NCBI GenBank assembly: GCA_039024635.1
Contig: JBCCQA010000007.1
Coordinates: forward strand, 1-64,000
Source: Kuafuiihalomonas sp039024635
Lineage (GTDB): Bacteria > Myxococcota > Kuafuiibacteriia > Kuafuiibacteriales > Kuafuiibacteriaceae
Direction: 5' to 3'
DNA length: 64,000 bases
The stretch's first letter is position 1. Each line of letters starts with the position of its first letter. Under the pieces are notes generated by a model that worked only from the letters and a program-made list of their open reading frames with translations, ran no database searches and was not told the origin of the DNA. Below are positions 28,615-37,458 of this stretch, piece after piece. Made by a program: the position numbers and the translations under genes.

Positions 28615-29817
28615 ATGCATGCCGTCGTCATTGGCTCCGGCCCCGCCGGATGGATTGCAGGCGGCGCCTGCGTGGCCGAGGGCTGGTCGGCGACCATCGT
28701 CTCCCCGGAATTCGGAGCCTTTGCCCCCACCTACTGCGCATGGCTCGATGACCTACCGCAGGACTGGCGTTCGGAGGTGGCCTGCACTTGGTCCGAGGTG
28801 GACGTGTATTCCGAGCGCGGCCAGCACACCCTGTCCCGTCCCTACGTTTGGATCGATGGGAAAGCCGTGCGCGCGCGATTGGAGCGCGAGGCGTCCGGCG
28901 TCCGACTCCATCAGGCCAAGGTGTCTTCCTTGGAGGCCGTGGACGGAGCGGTGCAGGTCGTGACCGAGGACGGCGTACTGGCCGCGGATCTCGTGATCGA
29001 CTGCGCCGGTCGGGTAGGTGGCTTCGCGCAGGTCGAGGCGCACCGTTCGCCGGCGGCGCTCCAAACAGCCTACGGCGAGTTTCTTCACGCGCCCCACGCT
29101 CGTCTCGAGCGACCGGTCCTCATGGACTTTCGAGGCATGGATGGGCCTCATCGTCATCCGCCCACCTTCGGGTACGTGCTCCCCCTTCCCAACCGGACGG
29201 TGCTCGTCGAGGAGACGGTCCTGGCTGCTCGACCCGCGGTGCCGGTCGAAGAGCTTCGAGGGCTTCAGCTTCGCCGCAAGGAGGCCTACGGGCTCAGCGA
29301 CTGCGAAGTGAAGGAGGTCGAGCGGGTGCGGATCGCGATGGGAGGACCCAGGGCGGGTCTTCGAGGCTTCGCGAGCGCCTTCGGCGCGGCCGGCGGCATG
29401 GTCCATCCGGCCACCGGCTACCTCTTTGCGACCCTCCTTCGAGTCCGGCCTCGGCTCCGTCTCGGACTGCGAAGAGCGTTGCGCGCATCCAAAGTCGAGC
29501 GTCGCGTCGAAGGCATGGGCCGAGCCCTCTGGCCGGGAACGGCTGGGCTCACTCGAGGATTGCAGGTGGCAGGCTTGGAACTCGTTCTACGCATGGATCA
29601 GGCCCGAGTGGCCGGCTTCTTCGATGCCTTCTTCCGGAGTCCGGAGCGATCCTGGTCGGCGTATATGAGGGGCGATCCTTCGCTGTTTGGCGTTCTGCGG
29701 AGCATGGCGTCGACCTTTGGTCGACTCCCGGCCAAGGAGCGGACCTGGGTCGGCGCCGGCTTTCTGAGAAGACCCCAGGCCTTGGATGAGCCGGCGCCTG
29801 GTGAACAGATTTTGTAG
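28615..29817 (+). CDS. crtL: Lycopene cyclase, CrtL type
   Basis: A 400 aa FAD-fold enzyme that cyclises the ends of lycopene. Motifs match the CrtL (plant/cyanobacterial/actinobacterial) family: N-terminal VVIGSGPAGWIAG, PTYCAWLDDL, RPYVWIDGKAVRARL, QTAYGEFL, PTFGYVLPLP, VEETVLAARPAVP, and FGAAGGMVHPATGYLFATL. The C-terminal FFDAFFRSPERSW also fits. It is not the short CrtY of most proteobacteria nor the split CrtYc/CrtYd of Myxococcus xanthus. It heads the plus-strand operon; crtE follows after 149 nt. Whether it forms beta- or gamma-carotene cannot be read off. Confidence 0.88.
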   Translation: MHAVVIGSGPAGWIAGGACVAEGWSATIVSPEFGAFAPTYCAWLDDLPQDWRSEVACTWSEVDVYSERGQHTLSRPYVWIDGKAVRARLEREASGVRLHQAKVSSLEAVDGAVQVVTEDGVLAADLVIDCAGRVGGFAQVEAHRSPAALQTAYGEFLHAPHARLERPVLMDFRGMDGPHRHPPTFGYVLPLPNRTVLVEETVLAARPAVPVEELRGLQLRRKEAYGLSDCEVKEVERVRIAMGGPRAGLRGFASAFGAAGGMVHPATGYLFATLLRVRPRLRLGLRRALRASKVERRVEGMGRALWPGTAGLTRGLQVAGLELVLRMDQARVAGFFDAFFRSPERSWSAYMRGDPSLFGVLRSMASTFGRLPAKERTWVGAGFLRRPQALDEPAPGEQIL

Positions 29818-29966
29818 AGACGCTATCCATTCATGAGGAATGCGCTGGAAATGCCGCGTGAAACGGCCGGTTGCGATGGATCTGGGGGCTTCGATTGCCC
29901 AGCCACACTTGGACATCGCATGAACACTCCTCGCCGCCCGCGGGCGGGAAGACAAGCAGGTACACG

Positions 29967-31025
29967 ATGACGATGACGGGAACGCCCTCTGGCCTTTTGA
30001 CCTTGGAGCACGGGCTGCGGCCTCCGAATCTACCGTTCCGCGAGGACGAGACCCTGGAAGAGGTGAAGGCGGTGATGCTGCAGTTGGCCGCTGGTCAACG
30101 ATTCGAGCGCCTCGGCGCCATCGTGCAGGAGCACCTCTTCACCGGCGGCAAGCGTCTCCGGGCCCGGCTCGCCTTGGAGAGCGCCGTGGCCCTGGGGGGC
30201 TCGGCCCAAGACACCATCGCCTGGGCTGCGGCCTGCGAACTTCTCCACAATGCGACCCTGGTCCACGACGACCTGCAGGACGCAGACCCGATGCGCCGCG
30301 GACACTTCACGGTCTGGATGCGGCACGGGCAGGCCCAAGCCATCAACGCCGGCGATCTGATGCTGATGCTGCCCTTCATCGCCGTCGAGGGTGTCGAAGC
30401 CGACGACCAGACCCGATGGCACCTGTCCCGGGCCATCGCGCGCAGAGCCGAACAAACGGTTCGGGGTCAGTCTTTGGAGATGACCTTGCTCTCCTCCGGG
30501 ATGCTGGACTGGGAATCCTACGCGGCGGCCGCTCGCGGGAAGACGAGCGCTTTGATGGCGCTCCCGGTCCACGGCTCTGCTCTACTCTCGGGCCGTCCTC
30601 CCGAGGAGGCTGAGCGCCTGGCCGAGCCCTTCTGCGACCTGGGACTGCTCTTTCAGATTCAGGACGATGTGGTCGATTTGTTTGGAGACAAAGGGCGGGG
30701 CGAACGAGGCGGAGACCTTAGAGAGGGTCGGGTGAGCGCGCTCGTGGCTGAGCATCTTCGCCTGCATCCGACGCAGACCCGCTTCATCGTCGATCTACTG
30801 GAGACGCCGCGGGACCAGACCAGCAACGAGGCCATCGACGAGATGGCGAGGCGCTTCGAAGGGCAGGGCGCGCTCGCCGCCGTTTTGGCGCGAATCGAGA
30901 GCGTTGCTCGCTCGATCGAAGAGGCGGAAGCTCTCTCGTCTGAGCCTGCACTGCGTTCCGTCGCTCGCGCCCTCATCGAACGCTCCCTTGCCCCGGTCGG
31001 GCATCTCATGGAGAAGCATTCATGA
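29967..31025 (+). CDS. crtE: Geranylgeranyl diphosphate synthase
   Basis: A 352 aa polyprenyl synthetase making the C20 precursor for carotenoids (and the bacteriochlorophyll tail). The first Asp-rich motif is DDLQD at 101-105 and the second, in QIQDDVVD, is near 233; GGKRLRARL binds the diphosphate. I took the ATG at 29967; the open frame runs further upstream without similarity. The stop overlaps the crtI start (ATGA). The residues before the first DDxxD cannot by themselves fix chain length, so GGPP is inferred from operon context. Confidence 0.92.
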   Translation: MTMTGTPSGLLTLEHGLRPPNLPFREDETLEEVKAVMLQLAAGQRFERLGAIVQEHLFTGGKRLRARLALESAVALGGSAQDTIAWAAACELLHNATLVHDDLQDADPMRRGHFTVWMRHGQAQAINAGDLMLMLPFIAVEGVEADDQTRWHLSRAIARRAEQTVRGQSLEMTLLSSGMLDWESYAAAARGKTSALMALPVHGSALLSGRPPEEAERLAEPFCDLGLLFQIQDDVVDLFGDKGRGERGGDLREGRVSALVAEHLRLHPTQTRFIVDLLETPRDQTSNEAIDEMARRFEGQGALAAVLARIESVARSIEEAEALSSEPALRSVARALIERSLAPVGHLMEKHS

Positions 31026-32548
31026 TGAAGCCGGTCATCGTTATCGGTTCGGGTTTCGGCGGCCTGGCGGCCGCCATCCGACTTCGTGCCATGGGGCACC
31101 CCGTCACCCTCCTCGAGGCTCGCGACCAGCCCGGTGGCCGGGCTGGGGTCTTCAAGGCGGACGGCTTCACCTTCGACGCGGGTCCGACCGTCATCACGGC
31201 CCCCTATCTCATCGACGAACTCTTCACGGCGGTGGGACGCGACCGAAAAGACTACGTCGAGTTCTTGCCCGTCGATCCCTTCTATCGGATCGATTTTCAT
31301 GACGGCTCCAAGTTCGACTACGTAGGAGACGAAGATCGGCTCATGGCCTCGATCAAGTCCTTCAACCCCAAGGACGTCGACAACTACCAGCGACTGGTAA
31401 AGCACATCCGAAAGATCTTCGACATCGGCTACATGGAGCTGAGCGACGTTCCTTTCGACAAGCTGTGGGACATGCTCAAGGTCGTGCCCGATCTGGTTCG
31501 GCTGGGGAGCTACAAGTCTGTGTACTCCATGGTCGCTTCCTTCATCGAAGACGAGCGGCTCCGTCAGGTCTTCACCTTTCAGCCGCTGCTGGTTGGTGGC
31601 AGCCCTTTCCGCGTTACCTCGATCTACACGCTCATCCACTGGCTGGAGCGAACATGGGGCGTGCACTTTGCGAAGGGCGGCACGACGGCTCTCGTCCACG
31701 GACTGGTGAAGCTCTTCGAGGATATCGGGGGCGAGATTCGCTACAACGCGCCCGTCGAAGAGATAGAAGTAGAGAACGGTCAGGCGAGCGCTGTGCGCAT
31801 CGCCTCCGGCGAGCGTCTCCCCTGCCGATTCGTGGTGTCCAACGCCGATCCTTCGTTCGTCTACACCCGCCTTATCGACGGCAAACACAGGCGCAAGCAC
31901 ACTGACCTCGCCGTCGCCCGAAAGCACCAGAGCATGTCGCTCTTCGTGGCTTACTTCGGGACCAAGCGAACCTACGAAGAGCTGGCCCACCACACCATCG
32001 TATTGGGACCTCGATACAAGGGTCTGCTGGACGACATCTTCAAGAAGAAGCACTTGGCCGAGGACTTCTCGCTTTATCTCCACGCGCCCACACGCTCCGA
32101 TCCGTCTTTGGCCCCGCCCGGCCACGAGAACTTCTATGTGCTCTCTCCGGTCCCGAACCAGAAGAGCGGCATCGATTGGGACGAGATGGGTGAGGTGTAC
32201 CTCGAAAAGATCTTCGACGAGCTCGATCGACGAGGCGTGCCCGGACTCAAGGAGGAGTTGGTGACCCACTCCTTCGTGACGCCCCACTATTTCCGAGACG
32301 AGCTGCGCTCCATCGATGGGGCGGCCTTCGGTTTGGAGCCGGTGCTCACCCAGTCCGCTTGGTTCCGCTACCACAACCGCTCCGAAGATGTCGGGGGTCT
32401 ATACTTCGTCGGCGCTTCGACCCATCCCGGCGCCGGTGTGCCGGGCGTGCTCTCAACGGCCAAGGTCATGGAGAAGCTCGTTCCACGTCCCGAAGCGGAC
32501 TCCATGGTAGCCGTGCCGGAGGCGATGGAGCAAAGGGTTGCCGGATGA
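31022..32548 (+). CDS. crtI: Phytoene desaturase
   Basis: A 508 aa FAD-dependent desaturase that converts phytoene stepwise to neurosporene or lycopene. It has VIVIGSGFGGLAAAIRL at the N terminus, EARDQPGGRAG, and TFDAGPTVITAPY. The mid region is FQPLLVGGSPFRVTSIYTLI, and the C-terminal FAD-binding block is VGASTHPGAGVPGVLSTAKV. Length and motifs are normal for CrtI. It sits between crtE and crtB with 4-nt overlaps on both sides. Confidence 0.95.
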   Translation: MMKPVIVIGSGFGGLAAAIRLRAMGHPVTLLEARDQPGGRAGVFKADGFTFDAGPTVITAPYLIDELFTAVGRDRKDYVEFLPVDPFYRIDFHDGSKFDYVGDEDRLMASIKSFNPKDVDNYQRLVKHIRKIFDIGYMELSDVPFDKLWDMLKVVPDLVRLGSYKSVYSMVASFIEDERLRQVFTFQPLLVGGSPFRVTSIYTLIHWLERTWGVHFAKGGTTALVHGLVKLFEDIGGEIRYNAPVEEIEVENGQASAVRIASGERLPCRFVVSNADPSFVYTRLIDGKHRRKHTDLAVARKHQSMSLFVAYFGTKRTYEELAHHTIVLGPRYKGLLDDIFKKKHLAEDFSLYLHAPTRSDPSLAPPGHENFYVLSPVPNQKSGIDWDEMGEVYLEKIFDELDRRGVPGLKEELVTHSFVTPHYFRDELRSIDGAAFGLEPVLTQSAWFRYHNRSEDVGGLYFVGASTHPGAGVPGVLSTAKVMEKLVPRPEADSMVAVPEAMEQRVAG

Positions 32549-33495
32549 CACCCAGCCCGGCGGAGTGCCGTGCGGTTCTGGCCGAGGGCTCGAAGTCTTT
32601 TCACTTCGCCTCGCGCTTCTTGCCTGCGGGTCGTCGGGACGACGCTGCCGTCGTCTATGCTTTTTGCCGGACGGTGGACGACATTGCTGACGAAGGAGTC
32701 GCGACCAGTCAGGCTCGAAGCGAGCTGACCGAGCTCCGGGCCGAACTTTCCGGTCAGCGCCCGCCTCGTCCCTTGGCTGCCCTCCTCTTGTCGGTTGCCG
32801 AGCGTCGCCGCTTCTCTCCCGAACCCGCCCTTCACTTGATCGACGGCGTCTTGTCCGACCTGGAAACGGTTCGCATCGCCGATGACGAGGCGTTGAGACG
32901 GTACTGCTACCGGGTCGCAGGCACGGTCGGTCTCCTGATGTGTGGTGTCCTCGGCGTGCGCGCTCACAGCGCTGCGCCCTTCGCCGTGGACCTTGGCATC
33001 GCGATGCAGCTCACCAATATTTGCCGAGACGTCCGCGAGGACGCTGAGCGCGGGCGCGTGTATCTGCCCTTGACTCGACTCGCTAGCCAGGGCCTCGACG
33101 CCCAGGCCCTTCTCGCTGGCGCCCCCGACCGAGAGGGCCTTCGCATCGTAGTGGCCGAACTGCTGGAGATGGCGGACGGCTACTACGCCAGCGCCGAGGA
33201 CGGGATGCGCTTCATTCCCTGGCGGGCCCGATTCGCCATCTTGGTCGCATCACGGGTGTACCGGGCGATCGGGGTGAAGCTCCGCCGTGGAGGCGCCAAC
33301 CCCTGGAAGGGACGAACCGTCGTCTCGCCCCTCGGCAAGCTTGGCGTCGCCCTCGGTGCGCTCCTGCGAGGCTGCCACCCCAAGTTGTTCGGGCTGTGGC
33401 CGACGCCGCGGCATCCGCCGGCGCTGCACCGTGGCTTGGCGGGACTGCCCGGCACGACCTCGTCCGAGCTTCCTAGACTCCCTAGCCGCGCCTAG
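32545..33495 (+). CDS. crtB: Phytoene synthase
   Basis: A 316 aa enzyme joining two GGPP to phytoene. Two Asp-rich substrate motifs are visible: the first in FCRTVDDIADEG and the second in TNICRDVREDAERGRVYLP. The start SKSFHFASRFLP is typical. The ATG at 32545 overlaps the crtI TGA. The C-terminal ~40 residues are Pro/Arg-rich and variable. The hydrolase gene begins 7 nt later. Confidence 0.95.
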   Translation: MTPSPAECRAVLAEGSKSFHFASRFLPAGRRDDAAVVYAFCRTVDDIADEGVATSQARSELTELRAELSGQRPPRPLAALLLSVAERRRFSPEPALHLIDGVLSDLETVRIADDEALRRYCYRVAGTVGLLMCGVLGVRAHSAAPFAVDLGIAMQLTNICRDVREDAERGRVYLPLTRLASQGLDAQALLAGAPDREGLRIVVAELLEMADGYYASAEDGMRFIPWRARFAILVASRVYRAIGVKLRRGGANPWKGRTVVSPLGKLGVALGALLRGCHPKLFGLWPTPRHPPALHRGLAGLPGTTSSELPRLPSRA

Positions 33496-33502
33496 CTTCG
33501 CC

Positions 33503-34258
33503 ATGCTGGCCAGAAGCAGACTTCACGCCGTTCGCTTCGGCGCTGGACCCAAGGTGTTCGTGGGTCTTCACGGCTGGAGCGGGAGCCATCGATCCTTCGA
33601 GCCCCTCAACCCTTTCATTCCCCCCGACGTCAGCTTTCACGCTGTCGACCTTCCCGGCTTCGGCCGCTCGCCCGATCCCAGTGGTTGGGACATGGAGCGA
33701 TTCCTCGGGCCCATCGACGAGTCGATTCCGCCCGGTCCCGTCACCCTCGTCGGGGCCTGCGGAGGGGCCGTCATCGCGCTCTTCTTGGCCGTCCATCGGC
33801 CCGAGAGAGTGGAGCGGCTCGTCATGATCGATCCCTTCGCTTTCGCCCCCTGGTACTTCGGGATATTCGACACGCCCCTTCTGGGGCCCCTGTTCTACGG
33901 TCTGAGCTTTATGAACCCCATCGGGCGATGGCTGACCAATCAAGGCGTGCGCCGGCATCGATCGGCCGAGACGGACTTGATCGAAGGCTTCAAGGAAGTC
34001 CGCCACGCTTCGAATCTCGCCTACCTTCGACTCCTGGTTCAGAACTCTCGAGTGGATTTCCGCCGATTCGAGGCCTATCCGGGGCCAGTCGACCTCCTTA
34101 GAGGACGTCGGACCTTCCCCGCCGTGGCGGCCGGAGTGCCGAAGTGGCGGGGTGTCTGGCCCCACCTCCGGGACGTGGTCATCGACGAGGCCGGCCACCT
34201 GCCGATCTTCGAGGCGACGGGCGAGGTCGCACGCTGGGTGTTCGATGAGCACGACTGA
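33503..34258 (+). CDS. Alpha/beta hydrolase in the carotenoid operon, Cys in the nucleophile elbow
   Basis: A 251 aa alpha/beta-hydrolase-fold protein. The N-terminal oxyanion motif is LHGWSGSHRSFEPL. The elbow reads VGACGGAVIALFLA with Cys86 where most family members have Ser. The catalytic His candidate is in DEAGHLPIFE near the C terminus. The last 14 nt overlap the MerR gene. Its place between crtB and a regulator suggests a pigment-linked role, but a BchO-like identity cannot be shown. Dienelactone-hydrolase-type enzymes also use Cys, so activity may be kept. Confidence 0.8.
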   Translation: MLARSRLHAVRFGAGPKVFVGLHGWSGSHRSFEPLNPFIPPDVSFHAVDLPGFGRSPDPSGWDMERFLGPIDESIPPGPVTLVGACGGAVIALFLAVHRPERVERLVMIDPFAFAPWYFGIFDTPLLGPLFYGLSFMNPIGRWLTNQGVRRHRSAETDLIEGFKEVRHASNLAYLRLLVQNSRVDFRRFEAYPGPVDLLRGRRTFPAVAAGVPKWRGVWPHLRDVVIDEAGHLPIFEATGEVARWVFDEHD

Positions 34259-35102
34259 GTACGGCTTCTCGATCAGTGCCGTCGAACGCTGGACCGGGCT
34301 CGGAGCGGATACGATCCGAGCCTGGGAGCGTCGTCACGGCGCCGTTCGGCCTGCTCGGATCCGCGGTAACGTCCGACGCTACGGACCAGACCAGGTCCGG
34401 CGCCTGCTCCTCCTGCAAGAAGCGACTCGGCGGGGCCATTCGATTGGACAAATCGCCGAGATGTCCTCGGAGGATCTGAGCCGATTGGTGCGAGGCGATC
34501 ACGACGCGCTCGAGGTCCTCGCCTCCTGGCACGATCAGCGGCAGAGCACTGCTCTGGCCGACGCCTATTTGTGTAGCCTGGCTCGACTCGACGTGGACGA
34601 GGGCCGGCGTCTGCTCCTCTTGGCCAAGCAGCTCTTCCGCCCCCTTTGCTCTACCTTCTTGGGGCCTCTCCTAGAGGAGATCGAGTCGCGCTGGTCCGAC
34701 GAGGACGACGGGCCCGCGCCTTTCGTCCGGGCGACCTTTCTTCAGCAGTTGAGAGGTCTCTTGTTCAGCCCCACGCCTTCGGGGACGAGCAAGGTTCTGG
34801 TGGCGGGCCCTCCGGCCATGCGGGCCTGGACCCTACTCGCTGCGCTCGCGATGGCGGCCGAAGGGCTGCAGATCTTGGTTCTGGAGGAGGTCCATCCCGA
34901 CGGACTGTCCTGGCCGGTCGGTCTGTCCGGCGCTGAGCACCAGCTTTGGGTGGGTCCGGGCGGCTACGCCGAAGGCCGGCATCTATTCGAACCCGACGGG
35001 GACCGAGCGCCACCCAGAGCGGGTCGGTCCACCAGCCTCCCCCAACTCGAGGCGGTCGCCCGGGAGTGGAGACTCAGTGGGGAGCGGGTAGCTCAACGGT
35101 GA
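34245..35102 (+). CDS. MerR-family CarA/CarH/LitR-like regulator with degenerate cobalamin-binding domain
   Basis: A 285 aa DNA-binding protein. The N-terminal winged helix has YGFSISAVERWTGLGADTIRAWERR and GNVRRYGPDQVRRLLLL, typical of CarA/CarH. A four-helix segment (about 85-150) is followed by a Rossmann-like half. The B12-binding motif (E-x-H-x-x-G in CarH) is replaced by GPPAMRAW at 188-195, and no ligand His is seen there. CarA/CarH repress carotenoid genes in the dark in Myxococcus. A similar role is inferred from the location at the end of the crt operon. The ATG overlaps the hydrolase gene and the 3' end overlaps the next gene by 29 nt. Confidence 0.85.
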   Translation: MSTTEYGFSISAVERWTGLGADTIRAWERRHGAVRPARIRGNVRRYGPDQVRRLLLLQEATRRGHSIGQIAEMSSEDLSRLVRGDHDALEVLASWHDQRQSTALADAYLCSLARLDVDEGRRLLLLAKQLFRPLCSTFLGPLLEEIESRWSDEDDGPAPFVRATFLQQLRGLLFSPTPSGTSKVLVAGPPAMRAWTLLAALAMAAEGLQILVLEEVHPDGLSWPVGLSGAEHQLWVGPGGYAEGRHLFEPDGDRAPPRAGRSTSLPQLEAVAREWRLSGERVAQR

Positions 35103-35982
35103 AGCGCGCACCCAAGCGGCCGGGGGCGGCGGCCAATCGCCCGCCGTGGGCTTCGGCGATCCGCGCTGCGACCGTCAGACCCAATCCGTGGCCTGAGCTT
35201 CGGGTCGAATAGAAGGGCTCGAAGATTCGGGGTAGCACGGCCGGGTCGACGCCGGGGCCTTCATCTTCGAAGCCGACCGAGAGGCGACGCTCCGACACCT
35301 CGCCTTCGACCCAGACCGATCCACCATCCGGCATCATCTGTGCGGCGTTGGCGATAAGATTCCGAAAGCAGTGACGCAGAAGCCGAGAGTCGCCGGGGAC
35401 AGTGATTTCGCCGAGTTTGGCCTGCAAGCGCAGCTCGGGATGCTGTCGACGGACGTCCCTGAAGGCCGCCGAGACGACGGGCTCGATGTCTGCCTGGCCG
35501 GACATGGGGACGACCGGTCGCGAGAACAGAAGGAGCTGATCAACCAGCCTCGAGAGGCCCTCCAAGCTCTGCTTCATGTGTTCTGCGATGTCCTGCTCCT
35601 CCTTCTCGAGCCGGCTCGACAGAACCGTCAGGGCTGACATGACGCCCGCCATTGGGTTTCGCATGTCGTGCGCCAGCTGAGCCGAAGCTGCGGCGAACAT
35701 CTCGAGCTCAGTCGTCGATGGCGAGGCGAAGATGACGAGGACCTCGTCTTCGTATCGGGCCAGCCGGGCAGGGGGTATGTGGATCCCTCGGGCTTGGCCA
35801 TCCCTCGCCGTGGCGCATACGGCCTCGATAAGAAGAGCCCATCGCTGCGGAGACGGCTGGCCCAAGGCCATGCCGTCGAAGCGCTGAGCAGCGCAAGGGC
35901 TGATCCATGAGAGCGCGCCGTGTTCGTCGAACACGGCGCACTCCACGTGCAGTTCGGTCAGCGTCCGAAGCAGCGGGTTCAT
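35074..35982 (-). CDS. Soluble sensor histidine kinase
   Basis: A 302 aa kinase with a small N-terminal PAS-like domain (about 5-90). The H box is AQLAHDMRNPMAGVM, the N box FRNLIANAAQMM, and the G boxes EDEGPGVDPA and FYSTRSSGHGLGL. No transmembrane segment is seen. It lies 10 nt downstream of the NtrC-type regulator on the same strand, so the two form a two-component pair. Its 3' end overlaps the MerR gene in antisense. Confidence 0.9.
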   Translation of the reverse strand: MNPLLRTLTELHVECAVFDEHGALSWISPCAAQRFDGMALGQPSPQRWALLIEAVCATARDGQARGIHIPPARLARYEDEVLVIFASPSTTELEMFAAASAQLAHDMRNPMAGVMSALTVLSSRLEKEEQDIAEHMKQSLEGLSRLVDQLLLFSRPVVPMSGQADIEPVVSAAFRDVRRQHPELRLQAKLGEITVPGDSRLLRHCFRNLIANAAQMMPDGGSVWVEGEVSERRLSVGFEDEGPGVDPAVLPRIFEPFYSTRSSGHGLGLTVAARIAEAHGGRLAAAPGRLGARFTVELPAPH

Positions 35983-35992
35983 CGGCCGAGCC

Positions 35993-37408
35993 TCAGGACT
36001 CAGCGCGACGCTTGGGGTCCTTGTCCTCCAGACTAAACTTTTCGATCCGGTAGCGGACCTGATCCCGGTTCATCCCCAGCAGAGCGCCGGCTCGCGTCCG
36101 GTTGCCGTTGGCGCGCTCCAGGGCCTGAATCAGCAGGCGGCGCTCTAGCTCCTGCATGTCCACCCCGCTCGCGGGCAGGTTGTACTGACCATCGGACTCA
36201 ACCGGCGCGTCGGAAAGCTCGAGCCCGTTCGCCTCGATGAGGCTTCCCTCACCCAACAAGACCGCGCGCTCGATGCAGTTGCGAAGCTCCCGCACGTTCC
36301 CGGGCCAGCTGTGCTCCTCCATGGTCTTCGCCGCCTCGTCGCTGACGCCCCGGATTTCCTTTCCGAACTCCTCGTTGAAGTGCTCCACGAAGTACTTGGT
36401 CAGGAGCTGAACGTCTCCCTTTCGGTCTCGCAAAGGAGGAAGGCGAACCGTCAGGACGGCCAGTCGATAGTAGAGGTCCTCTCGGAAACGGCCCGCTTCG
36501 ACCTTGGCCCTCAGGTCCTGGCTGGTCGAGGCGATGATTCGGACGTCGGCCCGCTGGTCTTCGTGGCCCCCCATGCGGCGGAAGGTCTTCTCTTCCAGGA
36601 AGCGCAGAAGCTTGGCCTGAACGCCCTGGTCCATCTCACCAATGTCGTCCAGGAAGACCGTTCCCCCCTGACACTTCTCCAAGAGACCAGGCTTTCGCGT
36701 CGATGCTTCCGGGAAGGCGCCAGGTTCGTGGCCGAAGAGCTCGCTCTCCAGCAGGTGAGGGGGAAGCGCAGAACAGGCCAGCCCCATGAACGGCCCCGAG
36801 GATCGCTCGCTGCTCCGATGGACTGACTTGGCCGCCAGGCCCTTGCCAGTGCCGCTCTCCCCCGTCATCAGGACGGTGGAACTGGGGCTGGATGCCACCC
36901 GATCCAAGAGGCCCCGGATCTCGAGAATGGCCTGAGATTCGCCCACGAGCGGATGCTCGGTGTCGGTCTTGTTGATTCGTCGCAGCTCCCGGCGAAGGCG
37001 CGTCGACTCCAGGGCCCGCTTCACCGTCTCCACGACCTCGTCTAGGTCGAAGGGCTTGCCTGCGTAGTGAAATGCGCCTTCTTTCATCATGTCGACCGCG
37101 TGCTGAACGCTGGAATGGGCGGTCAGCATGATGATGGGGGTCGACGGGTCCCGGGTCCGCATCTGCCGGAGGACGTCGTGCCCGTTCACGTCGGGGAGGA
37201 GCCAGTCGAGAAGCACCAGATCGCAGCCCTGGTTGAACTGGCTGATCGCTTCCTGGCCTTCGGCGGCCTCGACGATTTCGAAGCCTTCCTCCTCGAGGCG
37301 CTGACGAAGGGACCAGCGGATGAGATGCTCGTCATCGACCACCAAGACCTTCGCGGGACGGTCCTGATCGAATGCAGCGGTGGACGATTGTGAGATTGTG
37401 CTGGTCAT
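35993..37408 (-). CDS. NtrC-type response regulator with degenerate sigma-54 loop
   Basis: A 471 aa regulator. The receiver domain is at ~20-135 (phospho-Asp68 in LVLLDWLLP) and the AAA+ domain at ~153-385. Walker A is GESGTGKG (183-190), Walker B VFLDDIGE (251-258), and the R-finger region DLYYRLAVLTVRLPPLRDR. The C-terminal Fis-type HTH is RANGNRTRAGALLGMNRDQVRYRIEK. The sigma-54 contact loop GAFTGA is GAFPEA here (230-235). The ATG at 37408 is used; the upstream frame is not protein-like. It is paired with the downstream kinase. Confidence 0.92.
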   Translation of the reverse strand: MTSTISQSSTAAFDQDRPAKVLVVDDEHLIRWSLRQRLEEEGFEIVEAAEGQEAISQFNQGCDLVLLDWLLPDVNGHDVLRQMRTRDPSTPIIMLTAHSSVQHAVDMMKEGAFHYAGKPFDLDEVVETVKRALESTRLRRELRRINKTDTEHPLVGESQAILEIRGLLDRVASSPSSTVLMTGESGTGKGLAAKSVHRSSERSSGPFMGLACSALPPHLLESELFGHEPGAFPEASTRKPGLLEKCQGGTVFLDDIGEMDQGVQAKLLRFLEEKTFRRMGGHEDQRADVRIIASTSQDLRAKVEAGRFREDLYYRLAVLTVRLPPLRDRKGDVQLLTKYFVEHFNEEFGKEIRGVSDEAAKTMEEHSWPGNVRELRNCIERAVLLGEGSLIEANGLELSDAPVESDGQYNLPASGVDMQELERRLLIQALERANGNRTRAGALLGMNRDQVRYRIEKFSLEDKDPKRRAES

Positions 37409-37458
37409 ACCCAGTCGCAGAGCAATTCGCGTGCCGCGGGCAGGAGTGCCCAATGCGA

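Noticed and set aside
30659..32374. Minus-strand open frame of 571 aa over crtE/crtI
   Set aside because: It spans two genes identified with certainty on the other strand and has no motif.
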